Positions 1 to 11,190 are shown, counted from the first letter of the stretch. The stretch: 64,000 bases of DNA from Dipteris shenzhenensis (GCA_047967505.1 CM106540.1), one strand, 5' to 3'. Numbers and translations: made by a program. Notes: generated by a model from the letters alone, not told the origin.

Positions 1-2407
1 AGGTAAAACTTTTCTTGGAAAATAGCACAAATAGTGCCTATTAGTATACCACGGCTTTGTTGAAAAAAAGAGTCTCCTAAAGCTATGAACAAATTGTCTA
101 GAAGAAAGTTTAACCAACAAAGCACATCTTCAGTATCTATAACTTTTATGATCCTTTTCTTTTACAAATCCATGACTCTTTTTTTAATTTCATCCAAAAA
201 CCAAAATGCAAGGCTTATTTTTCAACTCTTAAAGCTTTGCATATATCATTTTGATATCTCTATCTGAAAGCTTGTGAAATAAGCCTTCCTATTCATGACT
301 TCAACTCTTCCAAAGTATAGAGTCTAGTAAAATCATGTGTTCCAAGCAAGGTTGGAGTACACTTCTCTTTTGCACATCGAGAGGAGTTTAAAAACTTTAT
401 GGTGGCTAGAGTAAATTCCATTGAATTATTCAAAATCTATTGGAACATCAATGTCTCTCAAATATCCACAGTTCATGAATAGTTGGTAATTTGCCCTTTG
501 AAGCAATAAATCAACTACTTTGAGACATAATCTTCTATGTTTCTTAGGATTTTTATGCAAGTTCCAAGTTGCATAGAGATAAGGAAGAATTGGCATACTT
601 GTTTGCACCCCTAGGGCTGCTCCAACATTTGCATACATCATATTTTGTCCCATGGGCTGTAAACTAGGCGGAAATCCAACTGTTTGACTAGCACACATAC
701 CCAAAAATTGGACTTTGGGCTGGTTGCAAATGAGCCCAAAAGAGTTATCAAAGTTTTGATGCTTCAAAATCGAATCCTTTTGAGGCATAGACCAACTAGC
801 ATATGTCTTTGCTACAAAGTTAATCTCTCCTAATAGAGCTTGCAAATAAATCTTTTTTATAAGACAAAATTGTTTGAGCATTTACCTACCTAAGAAATCA
901 CAAACTTTTGTTCTAACTTATGAAAGGATGTCTCATCCTCTGAAGAGAGAGAGCTGCTACTATCATAGGTGCAGAGACCTTAGACACCTAAAGATTATTC
1001 TACTTGGATAGCCAACTTTGAAATTTCTTTCTCAATGGCTTTTAATAGGCATGAATCCTTGGAAGGAGAAAGTCAAAATTTTGTGCCTTGAAAGAAAATC
1101 TCCCTCGGAAAGGCAGTAGGAATAACATGTCCTAAAGAATTATCAATGAGAGGAGCTAACTTTCTACTATTGCAATAACAAGTGCTACTAAGAATGGCTA
1201 GATTTCCATGCATTGTAAGGTTTCCAACAATATCTGCATAATTGAAGCCTTTTGTCCTAATGTTCTCATGTATTTCCAAGCACCCCTCTAACCCAATGAG
1301 GAAGAGCACTCATAATTTAAGGTGATTTCAATATATACCCTACCTTATCAAGAATAGGAGAAGTAAATATAGTGATCATAAGCTCTTTTCTTAAAATGGG
1401 AGCCCTTTAGCAACACTTTCAACTGAAAGCATTTCTTAAATGAATATCTTAATAAGAGAATTTTTCTAATGCATATAGAAGTTTAAAAAGAACCCTAATA
1501 TTCTATCTTTCAATAACCTTAACAAAAAATTTTCCCAAAAACATAAGTCGATCCAAGAACTATAACATTATCTTATAGTATCCATAGACAATAGTTCTCT
1601 CGTTTGAGAAGTAAGAAGAAACACAAGAAACATGGTGTATCGGTCTAGAAGTAGATGCAATGTATCTAATAAGAGAACCAAAAGAAACTTGATGCATCAA
1701 TCCACAAGTAGATGCAACATTTCTAATATCATCACTAGGGAAACGGGCAGAAGTAACATAAATCACTTTTGGCTTTCACACTTGACTTGGATTAGGACAA
1801 TGATGAGAAATGTTCCTATTCTTTGGATGAGTTCTCCAAACAATAAGATCCTCTTGAGTAGCCTTTTTACTCTTGTGATGAGCCGAGTTCCCTTCTGCAA
1901 CAATTAAAACCTCTAGGAAAGAAGGTATGTAAATTTCTCATCCAAAAAACTTATCAAGGCCTAGCAACCTTGAAATTTTCTTGGCAAATTCTCCTTCTAA
2001 TATGCTCAATAAGAAAACTTTGAAAGGATTTAAAATTGGATTTTGCCATTGTTGCATATAAAGATTTCAAATCTCCAATCAAAAAATCTTTTTATGACAT
2101 TTCCTAGCTTCCCTAACATGCTCTTAAAAATAGACGAAAGCAGTACGATAAGTCTGACCTACGTAACACACATAATACTACTATGAATATTGTAGATACA
2201 TAGAGGTATGAATAGGACTAAGAGGTTGAGGGCTATAAAGACGTTTGCTTCTAAGACAACCATTATCGACAAATTGTGATTCATATAATGTGTACAACCA
2301 TTATCGACAGAAAATTATACGATTTGATAGAATCCTCCACAAAATCTTGAAGTTTATTCAAATTTAATCTAGGTAAGAAATCAAATCTATCTCTATGGGC
2401 TTCCTAC
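1..2407. other. Unassigned AT-rich DNA
   Basis: This stretch is AT-rich and has no intact gene that I recognise. Short minus-strand frames at 426-881 and 1,073-1,309 are listed separately. The 5' LTR of the copia element whose gag begins near 2,408 should lie here, but I find no sequence matching the 3' LTR at 14,532 and no initiator-Met primer site. The 5' LTR is either lost or decayed beyond recognition. Confidence 0.6.
426..1309 (-). pseudogene. Broken unrecognised coding region
   Basis: Two minus-strand open frames lie in series: 1,309-1,073 (78 codons) and 881-426 (151 codons), separated by about 190 bp with stops. The first contains the phrase DNSLGHVIPTAFPREIFFQG and the second contains LYATWNLHKNPKKHRRLC. 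Both have protein-like composition rather than low complexity, so a single decayed ORF is plausible. I cannot assign either to a family. A retroelement or endogenous pararetrovirus remnant is possible but unproven, and chance frames cannot be excluded. Confidence 0.25.
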
Positions 2408-3134
2408 ATGTCTAGAAGCAAAATAATGGGTGGAAGCTAGACAACTCCAATTATGGTACATGGAAATAATGGTACTTTAGGACAAATGGAAGTATGTCGA
2501 TGGGTCTACACCTAGACCATTGGACGATCCAGCCAGCAGTAGCTCTACTCCACCTGTTGCCGCAACACCAGCAGCAGCACGATCTACAGCAGGATGTACA
2601 GCTACACCAACAGTGATCGCACCTGTAGCAGATCCTGCCATTGCCCGAGCACAAGTAGAATGGGACAAGAAAGACAAATATGCATATCATCTGATCAAGC
2701 AAAATTTGGAAGATGTCATGCTAGGATAGCTCAACAACGTCAAGACATCAAAAGAAGCATGGGATATGTTTGCAGCTCTTTATGAGTCCAAGAACACTTC
2801 TAGGATTCTCACACTAAGAAACCAAATAAACCAAAGTTTTCGCAAAACAGCAGTGAAACCGATCATGCTTACATACTCAGGATCTAGGATTACAACAATC
2901 AAATCGCAGCACAGCAGGAGAGACTATGAATCCAACAGAAATGGTTTAAGTCATCCTGAATGGACTAGGAGATGGTTAAGCAAATCTAGTATTGCCATCC
3001 AACAGCAAATTTCGACACTGGAAGAACTTCAGTCAGTCTTACTTCGTCGTGAACTCCGGACTCAAGCCATTCATGCACGCAAAGGTCATTCCAATGATCA
3101 AGCATTAATAATTCCCCGTGAGAGTTTTAGACCC
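2408..3134 (+). pseudogene. gag: copia gag, N-terminal part
   Basis: The frame opens with ATG at 2,408 (MSRSKIMGGS) and meets a stop after ten codons. It then follows the usual copia gag (UBN2-type) course across several frames: an NYGTW-like start, an Ala/Pro/Ser/Thr linker (2,520-2,640), a segment with WDKKDKYAYHLIKQNL, then SKEAWDMFAALYESKNTSRI near 2,750-2,815. Pieces further on match gag only in shifted frames, for example LEELQSVLLRRELR near 3,020-3,062. Gag would form the particle that holds the element RNA. At least three frameshifts or stops make it non-functional. It continues beyond the LINE insertion near 11,200. Confidence 0.75.
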
Positions 3135-3151
3135 TGGGCCAAATATGATAT
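3135..3151. repeat. LINE-1 target site duplication, left copy
   Basis: TGGGCCAAATATGATAT here is identical to 10,540-10,556. It immediately precedes the poly(T) that marks the 3' end of the minus-strand LINE-1. The last T is shared with the tail, so the length is 16-17 bp, in the normal range for L1-type target-primed insertion. Confidence 0.93.
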
Positions 3152-3207
3152 TTTTTTTTGCCGAAAAAACAGTGCTAATTATATTACTTCGAGAGCAAGA
3201 TACAAAG

Positions 3208-3224
3208 GTCAGCTTGTAGCTGAC
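3208..3224 (-). other. LINE-1 3' UTR hairpin
   Basis: On the element strand GTCAGCT-ACA-AGCTGAC forms a perfect 7-bp stem with a 3-nt loop, about 50 nt before poly(A). LINE-3 has a hairpin of different stem sequence at the same place, after a shared GCAGCCCG. A role in recognition of the RNA by its reverse transcriptase is an inference from other LINEs. Confidence 0.6.
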
Positions 3225-3280
3225 GGGCTGCGTTCACAAATCGGACACAGCCCTAAAAGGTACAAAAATAAATCACTCTC

Positions 3281-6200
3281 TCACGGAGGGATAAGGCGAG
3301 TGTGAATGAACAGCCATCGGGGTGGTGAGTAGCGCCACCGAAGGCCCTGTGAAGTTTGCTCGAAGAAGAGGCCCTGTGTGTCCCAAGCCCAGAGGAAGCG
3401 TTTTCGCTTCTCCCGGCCGGCTCGGGAATCTCCCTGAATCTGGTCCCACTGGCCTCTGAGGGTATGAATAATCTCGCTCCAAATATCCGTCATGATCTGG
3501 GCAGTTGATAAGGAGGTGCCGCCAAGGATCTGCGCGCAACGTGAGGTCCAAATGTGCCACCCTGCGATGCTGCTAATAATCTCCCAGACTGGCTGCCTCT
3601 CCTGAACTCCTGTATCAGCCTCTGCTAGGTGCTGCGGAATACCCTCGAGCGGTCCCCACGTCCCCTGTGTGATAAGGAAAGTGGGGTTCTGCTGGCATGC
3701 CTCGAATAAGTGATGGAGACCAGGTGCGGTGCTGCACCAACAGAACGCGCCCCACGTGATTAAACCTAGCTCCGGTGCTGCGCGAGTAAGAATCCCGAAA
3801 GTCCACCTCCACACTTCCTGGGCGCGAGTGCAGCTCCACAGGCAGTGTTTTGGTGACTCCTCATCCTCATGGCAGATCTGACAGCATCCGTCCTGGCCTA
3901 TCTGCCGCAACCAGCTCCCCACTGGAAGACCTTTGTGGGCAAGAAGCCACAGGAAGTAGGAGATCTTCCTCGGCCGCCAGCTCTCCCACAAGGCCTTCTA
4001 GAAGGCTTGTAAAAAGAACCTGGAAATACCCTGTGCATACCAGCTCGGCCGCTGGGTGGGGGGGCGGCTCTGCATCCTCCCAAGAACTCGCCTGCCCAGA
4101 GTCGTGCTGTAGGCAAAGAAGGAGGTCGGTCCCTGTCCTGTCACAATCTCTGGCCAACTCCACTCTCCTGGGTCCCAATCAAGCTCTGACAAGGCCCGCC
4201 CCTCCCAGGGCCAGAGTCGCCAAAGCTGCATCTGATCCTGCTCAATGCTAGGATCGGTACGCCAGACCTTCCCCAAAAGGCCTACGACCCGAACCCTCTG
4301 CCATGGGAGTAGGGGGTCGATGAGCGCATCCTCTCTCCTGAGTCGTCCATCCCCCATAACCGCGTAGAAGGAAATAGAGGAGTCGTCCATACGTCCTGCG
4401 ACCACCAGTGGGATGCCACGGGGGGTGAACTGTCCCAGCCAACGGTCGTCACCACGCATGAGGATCTGAGGCTCAGGTGGAACCAGCCAATCAGCTGGGA
4501 TCGCGCCGTCGATCTCCGTGCGCCTCGCCTGGACTCCCCGTGCACCTCCAGCTGCGTCTGCGAGATCAGCCGTCTCCAGATGTCTGTACGTGTCCCTCCA
4601 AACTCGAAGGGACCGGGCTGGCCCCCTCATCCAGCCATCCCACCTAATATGTGATATCTCCCCCAACTGAAGGCCCTCGGCATCTCTGACCTGACCGTTC
4701 CAGATAAGCGGCTGGCGATCAATCTCCTCCTGACAGCTGGGAGGGGACTGAATGAGACTGACGCCTCCAAACCATGAGGAGGCTACGAACTAGTGGGGAA
4801 CGGGGCTGAGTGAGCGGGGCGGAAGTGAAGATCCACCTGAGGGACAGTAGCCACTCTCCACCTCGGCGCGGGACACAAGAACCGACCCCCTGCTGAAGTA
4901 GCATCTTCCACGTCTACCCCCCCGGGATCAAACCGCGGATGACTAGCTTGCCTAACAAGGCCTGACTCTGAAGCTCTGGATCGATGACCCCCATGCCACC
5001 CTCAGCCTGCGGAAGAATGACTGTCTGCCAAGCAACCCTGGCTCTGGTATCTCTGAGGCCATCCTCCCCGGACCAAAGAAAGTTCCGAACCAGCCTCCTG
5101 AGCTGTGCCACGCTGGATCTCGAGAAACACCAACAGGAAGCCACATACCAAGCCGTGGCTAGGAGGACCTGGTTGACTACCAGGGCACGACCTGCAAGGG
5201 AAAGCTTAGCAGTGCTCCAGAAAGCCAGCTTCCATCGGATGGAATCTAGCACCGGAAGAAACTGCTGAGCTGGCGTGATGTCCAGGCCGACCTGAAAACC
5301 AAGGTATCTAGGTGTCTGTCCCCGTGGGATCCACCTGAAACCCAAAAACCTCCCCCACTGAGAACACGCCCCGGGGTCTGTGAGAAAACCAACTGATTTA
5401 TTCCAGTTGATTTTCGCACCAGCAGCCGAGCAGAAGACCTCCAGGGCCATCCTCACCCTCTCCAGCATCATCTCATCGTCCTGAACATACAGGGCTGTGT
5501 CATCCGCGTACTCCGAGTCCAAGAGCTCCGTGTCCTCCCGGAGTGGAAGGCGAACACCCCTAATCCCTGTAGACCTCGCCCGAAGGTAGTAAGTCATAGC
5601 CTCGGCGAAGAAGAGAAACAGGTAAGGAGCAAGGGGGCAGCCCTGACGCACTGATCTCTCCAAGCTAAAACGCTCACCCATCCTGCCTCCAATGATGACT
5701 CTGCTAGAAGCTGTCCTGTACAAAGCTGAAATACCCTGAATCCAACCTGCTGGGAAACCTAGCCGCTCCAGAGTCCCCTCCAGAAAGGACCAATCCACTC
5801 GATCGTAGGCCTTCTCAAAATCGAGAAGTAGGATGGCAAGGTGTGATCCGCTGTGTTGAGCCCACTCCGCCGCCTCTGAAAAGGTGAAGACATTATCCAG
5901 GATACTGCGATCCTGGACAAAGCCTGTCTGAGTGTCATGGATGAGGTCTGGGAGTAGAGGCCGAACTCTGGCGCTGATCATCTTGGCGAGGATTTTGTAG
6001 GCAGTAGTAAGGAGAGTGATCGAGCGCCACTGACGGATCTCCTGTCTATCTCCTCCCTTCGGGATGAGGCAAATCAGTCCCGAGGAAAGGCTCTCTGGCA
6101 TATAACCGCTGCTGAAAATCCTCTGAAGAGCTGCTAGGAGGGGCTGATGGATCTGGTCCCAGAAGGAGGTGAAGAATGCCCGGGATGGCCCATCCTCACC

Positions 6201-7661
6201 TGGGCATTTTTGTCCATCGATGGCCATCAAGGCCTCTAGCATCTCATCCGTGGTGAACGGTGCCAACAACGTCGCCTGCATGCTAGGCTGGACCAGGGAT
6301 GGAGTGTGCCTCCACACCTCCTCACGGGCACGTCGAGTACGAGGGGCAAGCGGCTCCTGCTGGAAAAGGGTCTTGTAGAAGTCAGTGGCCAACCCCAAGA
6401 CCTCTCCCGGATCCGTAACGATGTGTCCCTCCGCTGTCCTGAGACTCCGAAGCTGATCACCTGCAGCTCTTTGGCCATGCGTCCTGAAGAACTCCCTGCA
6501 CATCCGGTCACCCTTCCGGGCCCAGAAGGAGAGAGAGGCGTGATAGGAAAACTCTGAGCGACATTGGAGTGTCTCCTCAAGAAGGGCTCTGGCTCGAAGG
6601 GCCTGGATCCGAAGCTCCTCCGAGCCCGGGGATGCCTGCTGGAGTTGCTGAATGGAGGCGAGGTCCCTCCGAAGAGCTCTCTCTGCCCCACCAATCCTAT
6701 CGAACCTGTAGGGCTGCAAGCTGGCAGATCTGGCTGGACTCCTGCAAAGCCTGCGCCACCGAACCAACCAGATCCACGCACTCGCCCCAGTCTCTATCCC
6801 AAAGACTGCAAATACTGTTGCGCACGTCCTCCCTCGAGAAAATGGAGTCGGGAATCCGGCATGAGCGGGGGGGAAGGGCCTGAGCTGCCGAGTCTAATGA
6901 TAAGAGCACAGCGCATGGTCGAAAAGTGTCGTCCCTGGAACTATACCCGCCTGACCGCCTCTGCCGATGGCCCAATCACTAACATAAAATCTATCCAGCC
7001 TCTCCAAGAGTCTACCTCCTTCCCTGCGGAAGCCCCACGAGAAGTCCAAACTCCCGTGCCAACGTCGGAAGGACGGGTCTCGCCAACTGTCCCTTCCTCC
7101 TGTTGCAAAGATAAAAGAGTCCCAAGCGGACTGCTCTGCCTGAGACATACCTGTAAACTCCGGTCCTCTGCCCTGCTGGTCCTCCAAGGTCTCCAGATTG
7201 TTGAAGTCACCTCCAACAATCCAGGAATCCATGTCTGGGAGAATCCCTGTAAGTGTCCTCCAGAAGGTGGCTCTACAACGGAGATCTGTGGGAGCATAAA
7301 TGTTGAGCACTCCAACTCTGGAGCCCTCCAGATCCAGGCCTACCCACAGGGCACGGCCTGGTATCAACGTGCCATGACCGAAAACTCCCTGGGCTAGCTG
7401 CTCGCCCACGGAGGTACAGACACCACCACTCCTCCCCAGTGCGCCGATCGAGGGCTCCCAATAAGTGTGAGAGCGTCCAGGGAGAATCTTCCCGCATCTA
7501 CGGGAGTGAGCCGTAGAAAGCTTGTGCTCCTGGAGCAGAAGTACATCCAAACGACCAATCACTGCTGGCTGAAGTTCCTGTCTCAAAATGAGCTTCCTAG
7601 GACCACGGGTGCCAAAAGAGTGAAACCCGTTCATGTTCCAGGATACGAGGTGTAGGCTCAT
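3281..7661 (-). pseudogene. LINE-1 ORF2: endonuclease / reverse transcriptase
   Basis: The start ATG at 7,661 overlaps the ORF1 stop (ATGA). Domains in order are: an APE-type endonuclease (7,661-6,894) with LVSWNMNGF, LLLQEHKL and GGDFNN, then SDHA-like residues where the frame is lost; and reverse transcriptase (6,767-4,914, 617 codons open) with LLDFEKAYDRVDW, RQGCPLAPYLF and the catalytic EYADDTALY. The C-terminal region (4,666-3,281) has a zinc-binding pattern CCQICHEDEESPKHCLWSC near 3,830-3,890. The protein would nick DNA and copy its own RNA at the nick. Frameshifts occur near 6,900, 6,770 and 4,915-4,670, and TAG at 4,000-3,998 replaces a Trp that LINE-3 retains. Plausible length when intact is about 1,400 residues. 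Confidence 0.9.
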
Positions 7662-9717
7662 GGTGAGGGCTGGGAGGCTGCGAACAACTGTCTGCTCGCG
7701 GTCGAAGTCGAAGAAGAAGCTGACATTTCGGAGTGGAGGCGCTGACGCTTATGGGAAGGTTTGGAGGGGGAAGCGGGGTCGTCCTGCCCGTCCTTCAACA
7801 CCTTCAGCAAAGGCGAGAGACCTTTGGTACCATGAACGAAAGCTTTCTCGAGCCAGCTCGAGATCTCTGAGGTGGACATACCGTAGAAGGCACGGAGTTT
7901 TTGAGGAGTCCACGCTCTGAAATCTTGGGGGAGGGGCCAAGACAGGGGGGGCTTGAGGATCACAATCAGTCTGAAGTGTTTGGCGGCGCAACGCCACCGC
8001 AAGCGCACGTCACCCTCGAACCACTGAGTCTCGAGAAGCTGCCCACCGGCGGACGGGCCTATCCAGGAGCAAACCTGAGCATGTGTCTGCTCCCTGAGAG
8101 CCTCCCAGACTGAGTCGTCTGTCCAGGTCTCGGTGCCGTCGCTAAGGAACGTGAAAGCAAAGCTAGGGCCATCCCTGGGGGCCAAGGCGGCTATCTTCCC
8201 ATCCGCCCCTTTGCGGAGTAGGAAGATACTGATGTCGAGGCAAGCAGGGAAAGTCCCGAGGTCGGCCACATCCAAGTAGTCCCAGGGGCCGGATCTGTAA
8301 AAGTCGCGGGGGAGCTCTCTCTCCTGAAGCTGAGGCCCGTCAGAGTCTGCCACTGAGGGGCTAGCGGACAGAGAAGCCTGCTCTGGTGATGGTGTAGACT
8401 CAGGGTGTCCTGCCAGCAGAGGGGGAGGGGGAGGAGGCTGGGGAATAGGCAACTCAGACTCCTCAGGGGCGACTAGCGGAGGAGGAGGAGGAGGAGGGGG
8501 AGCGGGGACTGCCCTCGGCTGAGGAACCGTCGGTGCAGCTAGCTCTGCGGGAGAGCTGAAAGAGGCGAGGGGGGGGGAGGGATGGGGATGCATCTGGAAC
8601 TGGGGCTGAGAAGGAGGGGGAGAAGACTGAGGAGGACGAGGAGGGGGCTGAAGCTGCGGGTCGGGAGATATGGGGTGCAGATGGGGGATGGACTGGGGTT
8701 GAATGGACTGGGGTTGAATGGGGGATGGACTGGGGTTGATGAATGGGGAGAGGCTGGGGAGAGGAGGAGAGGGGGACCTGAGGCTGTGGAGGGCGGGCTA
8801 CCATCGAAGAAGATGCTCTCTGAGGTACAGCTGCAGGTTGGGTAACCTCTGCCTCTTTGCCTTTATTAGAAATCTTCTTGTTCTTTCCTCTTTTCCTTCT
8901 AACCTCAGTCCAGCCGCCAGCTAACTCTGGTCCGGGCTCCGGCTGCCTCTGCTCCTCCTGGCGTGGCTGCTCGGAGGGGGGGGCGGGGGCGGAGAGGGGG
9001 GGGCGAGGGAGGCCGAGAAGAGCTGGCGAAGCGTGGACAAACATCCGCTAGGTGCCCAAAGCCGTGACACCTCAGACACTGTCCTGGCTGTCCGGTGACT
9101 ACCATGCTCTGGGTGATGCTACCGGCATCTGTCACGATCTCGATCACTGCCGGGAGAGTCGCAGGATCCGCCACAGCCACACGGACTCGGGGGGCTCCTG
9201 CCGTAGTCACCGCATCGGCGAAAGTATCGTGCATAACCCAGCCAAAGTGGGAGCCCAGGTCCCTGACAATCGGCCGCAGCTCAGCAGCAAGACCTGAAAA
9301 AACTAGCGTCACTGGATGGCGAGGTATACGGAACCGAGCATCAAAATCTGCTGCGTTGAATCCACGGTACCACGGGACTATCATGATAATCTTTCCATCC
9401 ACTGACGTGGGGGAGCCAGCAATCAGGTTGCTCGCAGCTTTCGCAGTAGTGAAGAGTTTGAGCCAGAAGATGCCCCTTCCCATAAGGGCCACCTCCTCAA
9501 TATGGCCGTCCTCTAGCATGAGAGTGGACTGGAGCCAGTCCCTGATGGCTGATCTGGAGGGGGAATGTCCAATGACTCTGCCATAAACAAAGGTAAGGGC
9601 AAAGTCATTGGCAACCTCCTGAACCCGAGATGATTGTTGCTCTGTCAGGATGACGCGGTAGGCATCTGGAGAGGGAGGGTCCGTCTGGGCCTCCGGTTCC
9701 GGGCAGGGAGCCGCCAT
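7658..9717 (-). pseudogene. LINE-1 ORF1: RNA-binding protein
   Basis: I chose ATG 9,717 because its start (MAAPCPEPEAQTDPP) matches that of LINE-3, although the frame stays open upstream to 10,176. The first 200 residues resemble the DUF4283 region of plant LINE ORF1 (GRVIGHSPSRSAIRDWLQST, ARFRIPRHPVTLVFSGL). A canonical CCHC knuckle, CLRCHGFGHLADVC, follows at about 9,083-9,041. A long Pro/Ser-rich linker then leads to a C-terminal domain (about 8,310-7,760) also kept in LINE-3. The product should bind element RNA. Two frame changes, at G runs near 8,970-9,003 and 8,570-8,577, break it; they could be real or assembly errors. Confidence 0.85.
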
Positions 9718-10539
9718 ACCGCCAAGACACACTGCGAGGCTTCCGATGAGGAAGAGGCTGCCACCCAAAAAAGGGGGGTAGAAGCGGGAGGGTGGAGCCT
9801 GAGTGTGGCGGGAGGATGGAGGGCGGAGGGTGGAGGAAGCGGGATGGGAGGGTAGGAAGCGGGGGTGGCGCGGGGTGGAGGAGTGGGGGCGGGGAGCGGG
9901 TGAGGTGGGGAGGCGGGAATGGAAGCGGGAGCGGGGGAGAGGCGGAGTGGGGCGAGAGGACGGGCGGGGGGCGGGGGGAAGGGGTGGGACGAAGGGGCGG
10001 GGTGGAGCGAAGGGGCGGGGGGGGGCGGGGGCGGAGGGCGGGAGGGGGAGGCGGGGGTGGAGCGGAGGGGCGGAGAGGCGAGAGGGGGCGGGGGCGGAAG
10101 GCGAGGGGTGAGGGGGTGGAACGGGAGGCGGGGGGTGAGCGGAGTGGTAGCGGGGTGGGGTGGAGTGGAATGGCAAGGGGAGAGGGGACGGAGCGGGGAG
10201 GGGTGAGCGAAGCGAGGGGGGGCGGAGCGAGGCGGGGGTGAGGCGGGGTGTGAGGGTGAGGGTGGAGGGGCTGCGGTGAGGGGAGGGGTGAGACGGGGTT
10301 GCGAGGGGGGTGAGCGGAGGTGCGAGGGAGGGTGAGGGCGGAGGTGAGGCGGGGATGGCGAGGTGAGGCGCGGCGGCAGCGGCGGGTGAGGGGGGGTGAG
10401 GGCGGAGAAGTAGGGGCGGAGGGTCGAGGCGAGGAGGAGGGCTAGGGGAGGTAGAGGTACGGCGGGGGAGGGGGAAGCTCGCAGGAGCTAAGGCAAGGCA
10501 AGTTCACCTCAGGCTGTTTCTAGAATAGGCAACTGATCT
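9718..10539 (-). promoter_or_regulatory. LINE-1 C-rich 5' leader
   Basis: About 0.8 kb upstream of the ORF1 ATG is almost pure G-runs on the plus strand (C-rich in the element RNA). Full-length L1-type LINEs carry their promoter in the 5' UTR, so promoter function is inferred from position only. No stop codon occurs in the ORF1 frame back to 10,176, giving a 153-codon Pro-rich upstream extension that is probably just compositional. Confidence 0.5.
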
Positions 10540-10556
10540 TGGGCCAAATATGATAT
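10540..10556. repeat. LINE-1 target site duplication, right copy
   Basis: TGGGCCAAATATGATAT is identical to 3,135-3,151 and directly abuts the 5' end of LINE-1. It also marks where AT-rich copia DNA resumes after the GC-rich insertion. Confidence 0.93.
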
Positions 10557-11190
10557 ACATATCATGACCTAAAATTGTTCCTTTCATGTTAATTAAATCA
10601 TTAGGTCTAAACAAAAACTAAGATTACAATCACAACATTGGGAAGACTCTAAATGAAATTTTCCAATTAAGCATATCACTGACTCACCTATGACTTCCAT
10701 TGTTTGAATGGTCTTGCTGGCCCCTTATTACTCGTCTTCATAGGGCAGTCTTTACTCAAGTAACCACACTAGATACATTGAAAACATAATCTCTCTTTGA
10801 GTGCCTTGGCCAATTTTGTAAGACCGGTTCTTTTCCTCGAATGCGTAGTGTTCAAGATGTCTTTCCTAAAGGTACAGAAAACTTTCGTTTTCATTTTCTC
10901 TTAAAACCTCCATTCTTTTCCTCTATCGGTGGATTAGAAAATTTGCGGGTGGATTGTATTATCATAAAAATCTTCACAAAACGTGTTGCATCTTCTAATT
11001 ATGATATCTTATTCCTTCAAACTTCATTTTGGTAATCACGTTGAAGCCTTTGTATGAACATATTACGAATTGCAAGTGGATTTTGGAGGGATTTTGGCTA
11101 CTCTTAAAGGGAATTCATAGCTGCTTTGGCAATTTGGGGGGCTTGGATGCATTCCAACTCCAATCCAATGGTGTCTAATAATTCCCCTCT
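10557..11190. other. Weakly assigned DNA inside copia gag
   Basis: Between the LINE-1 right duplication and the copia zinc knuckle, the plus strand has no convincing gag reading. The minus strand near 10,795-10,750 reads CFQCI-stop-CGYLSKDC, which resembles a degraded CCHC knuckle (C-X2-C-X4-Y-X4-C). A fragment of a second, oppositely oriented gag is possible. The plus-strand ORF at 10,841-11,035 is not recognised. Confidence 0.25.

Larger units (their letters stand above)
3152..10539 (-). mobile_element. LINE-1: near full-length L1-type retrotransposon
   Basis: This GC-rich 7.4 kb insertion lies on the minus strand, with a poly(A) tail (poly(T) at 3,151-3,159) on the left and a C-rich 5' leader on the right. 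It is flanked by a 17-bp target duplication. ORF1 (zinc knuckle plus an unnamed C-terminal domain) overlaps ORF2 (endonuclease, reverse transcriptase, zf-RVT-like region) by ATGA. No RNase H domain is evident. Domain content matches plant L1-clade LINEs. Frameshifts in G runs and one nonsense codon inactivate it. The 5' end is probably complete, because a leader of about 0.8 kb precedes the ORF1 ATG, but no second full copy is available to prove it. Confidence 0.93.

Noticed and set aside
4984-5268. Plus-strand ORFs within 3,281-7,661
   Set aside because: Antisense shadows of LINE-1 ORF2, whose minus-strand RT motifs are unmistakable.
9792-10241. Long plus-strand Gly/Arg-rich ORFs
   Set aside because: They lie antisense to the C-rich LINE-1 leader and ORF1 and result from the G-run composition; all three plus-strand frames are open.
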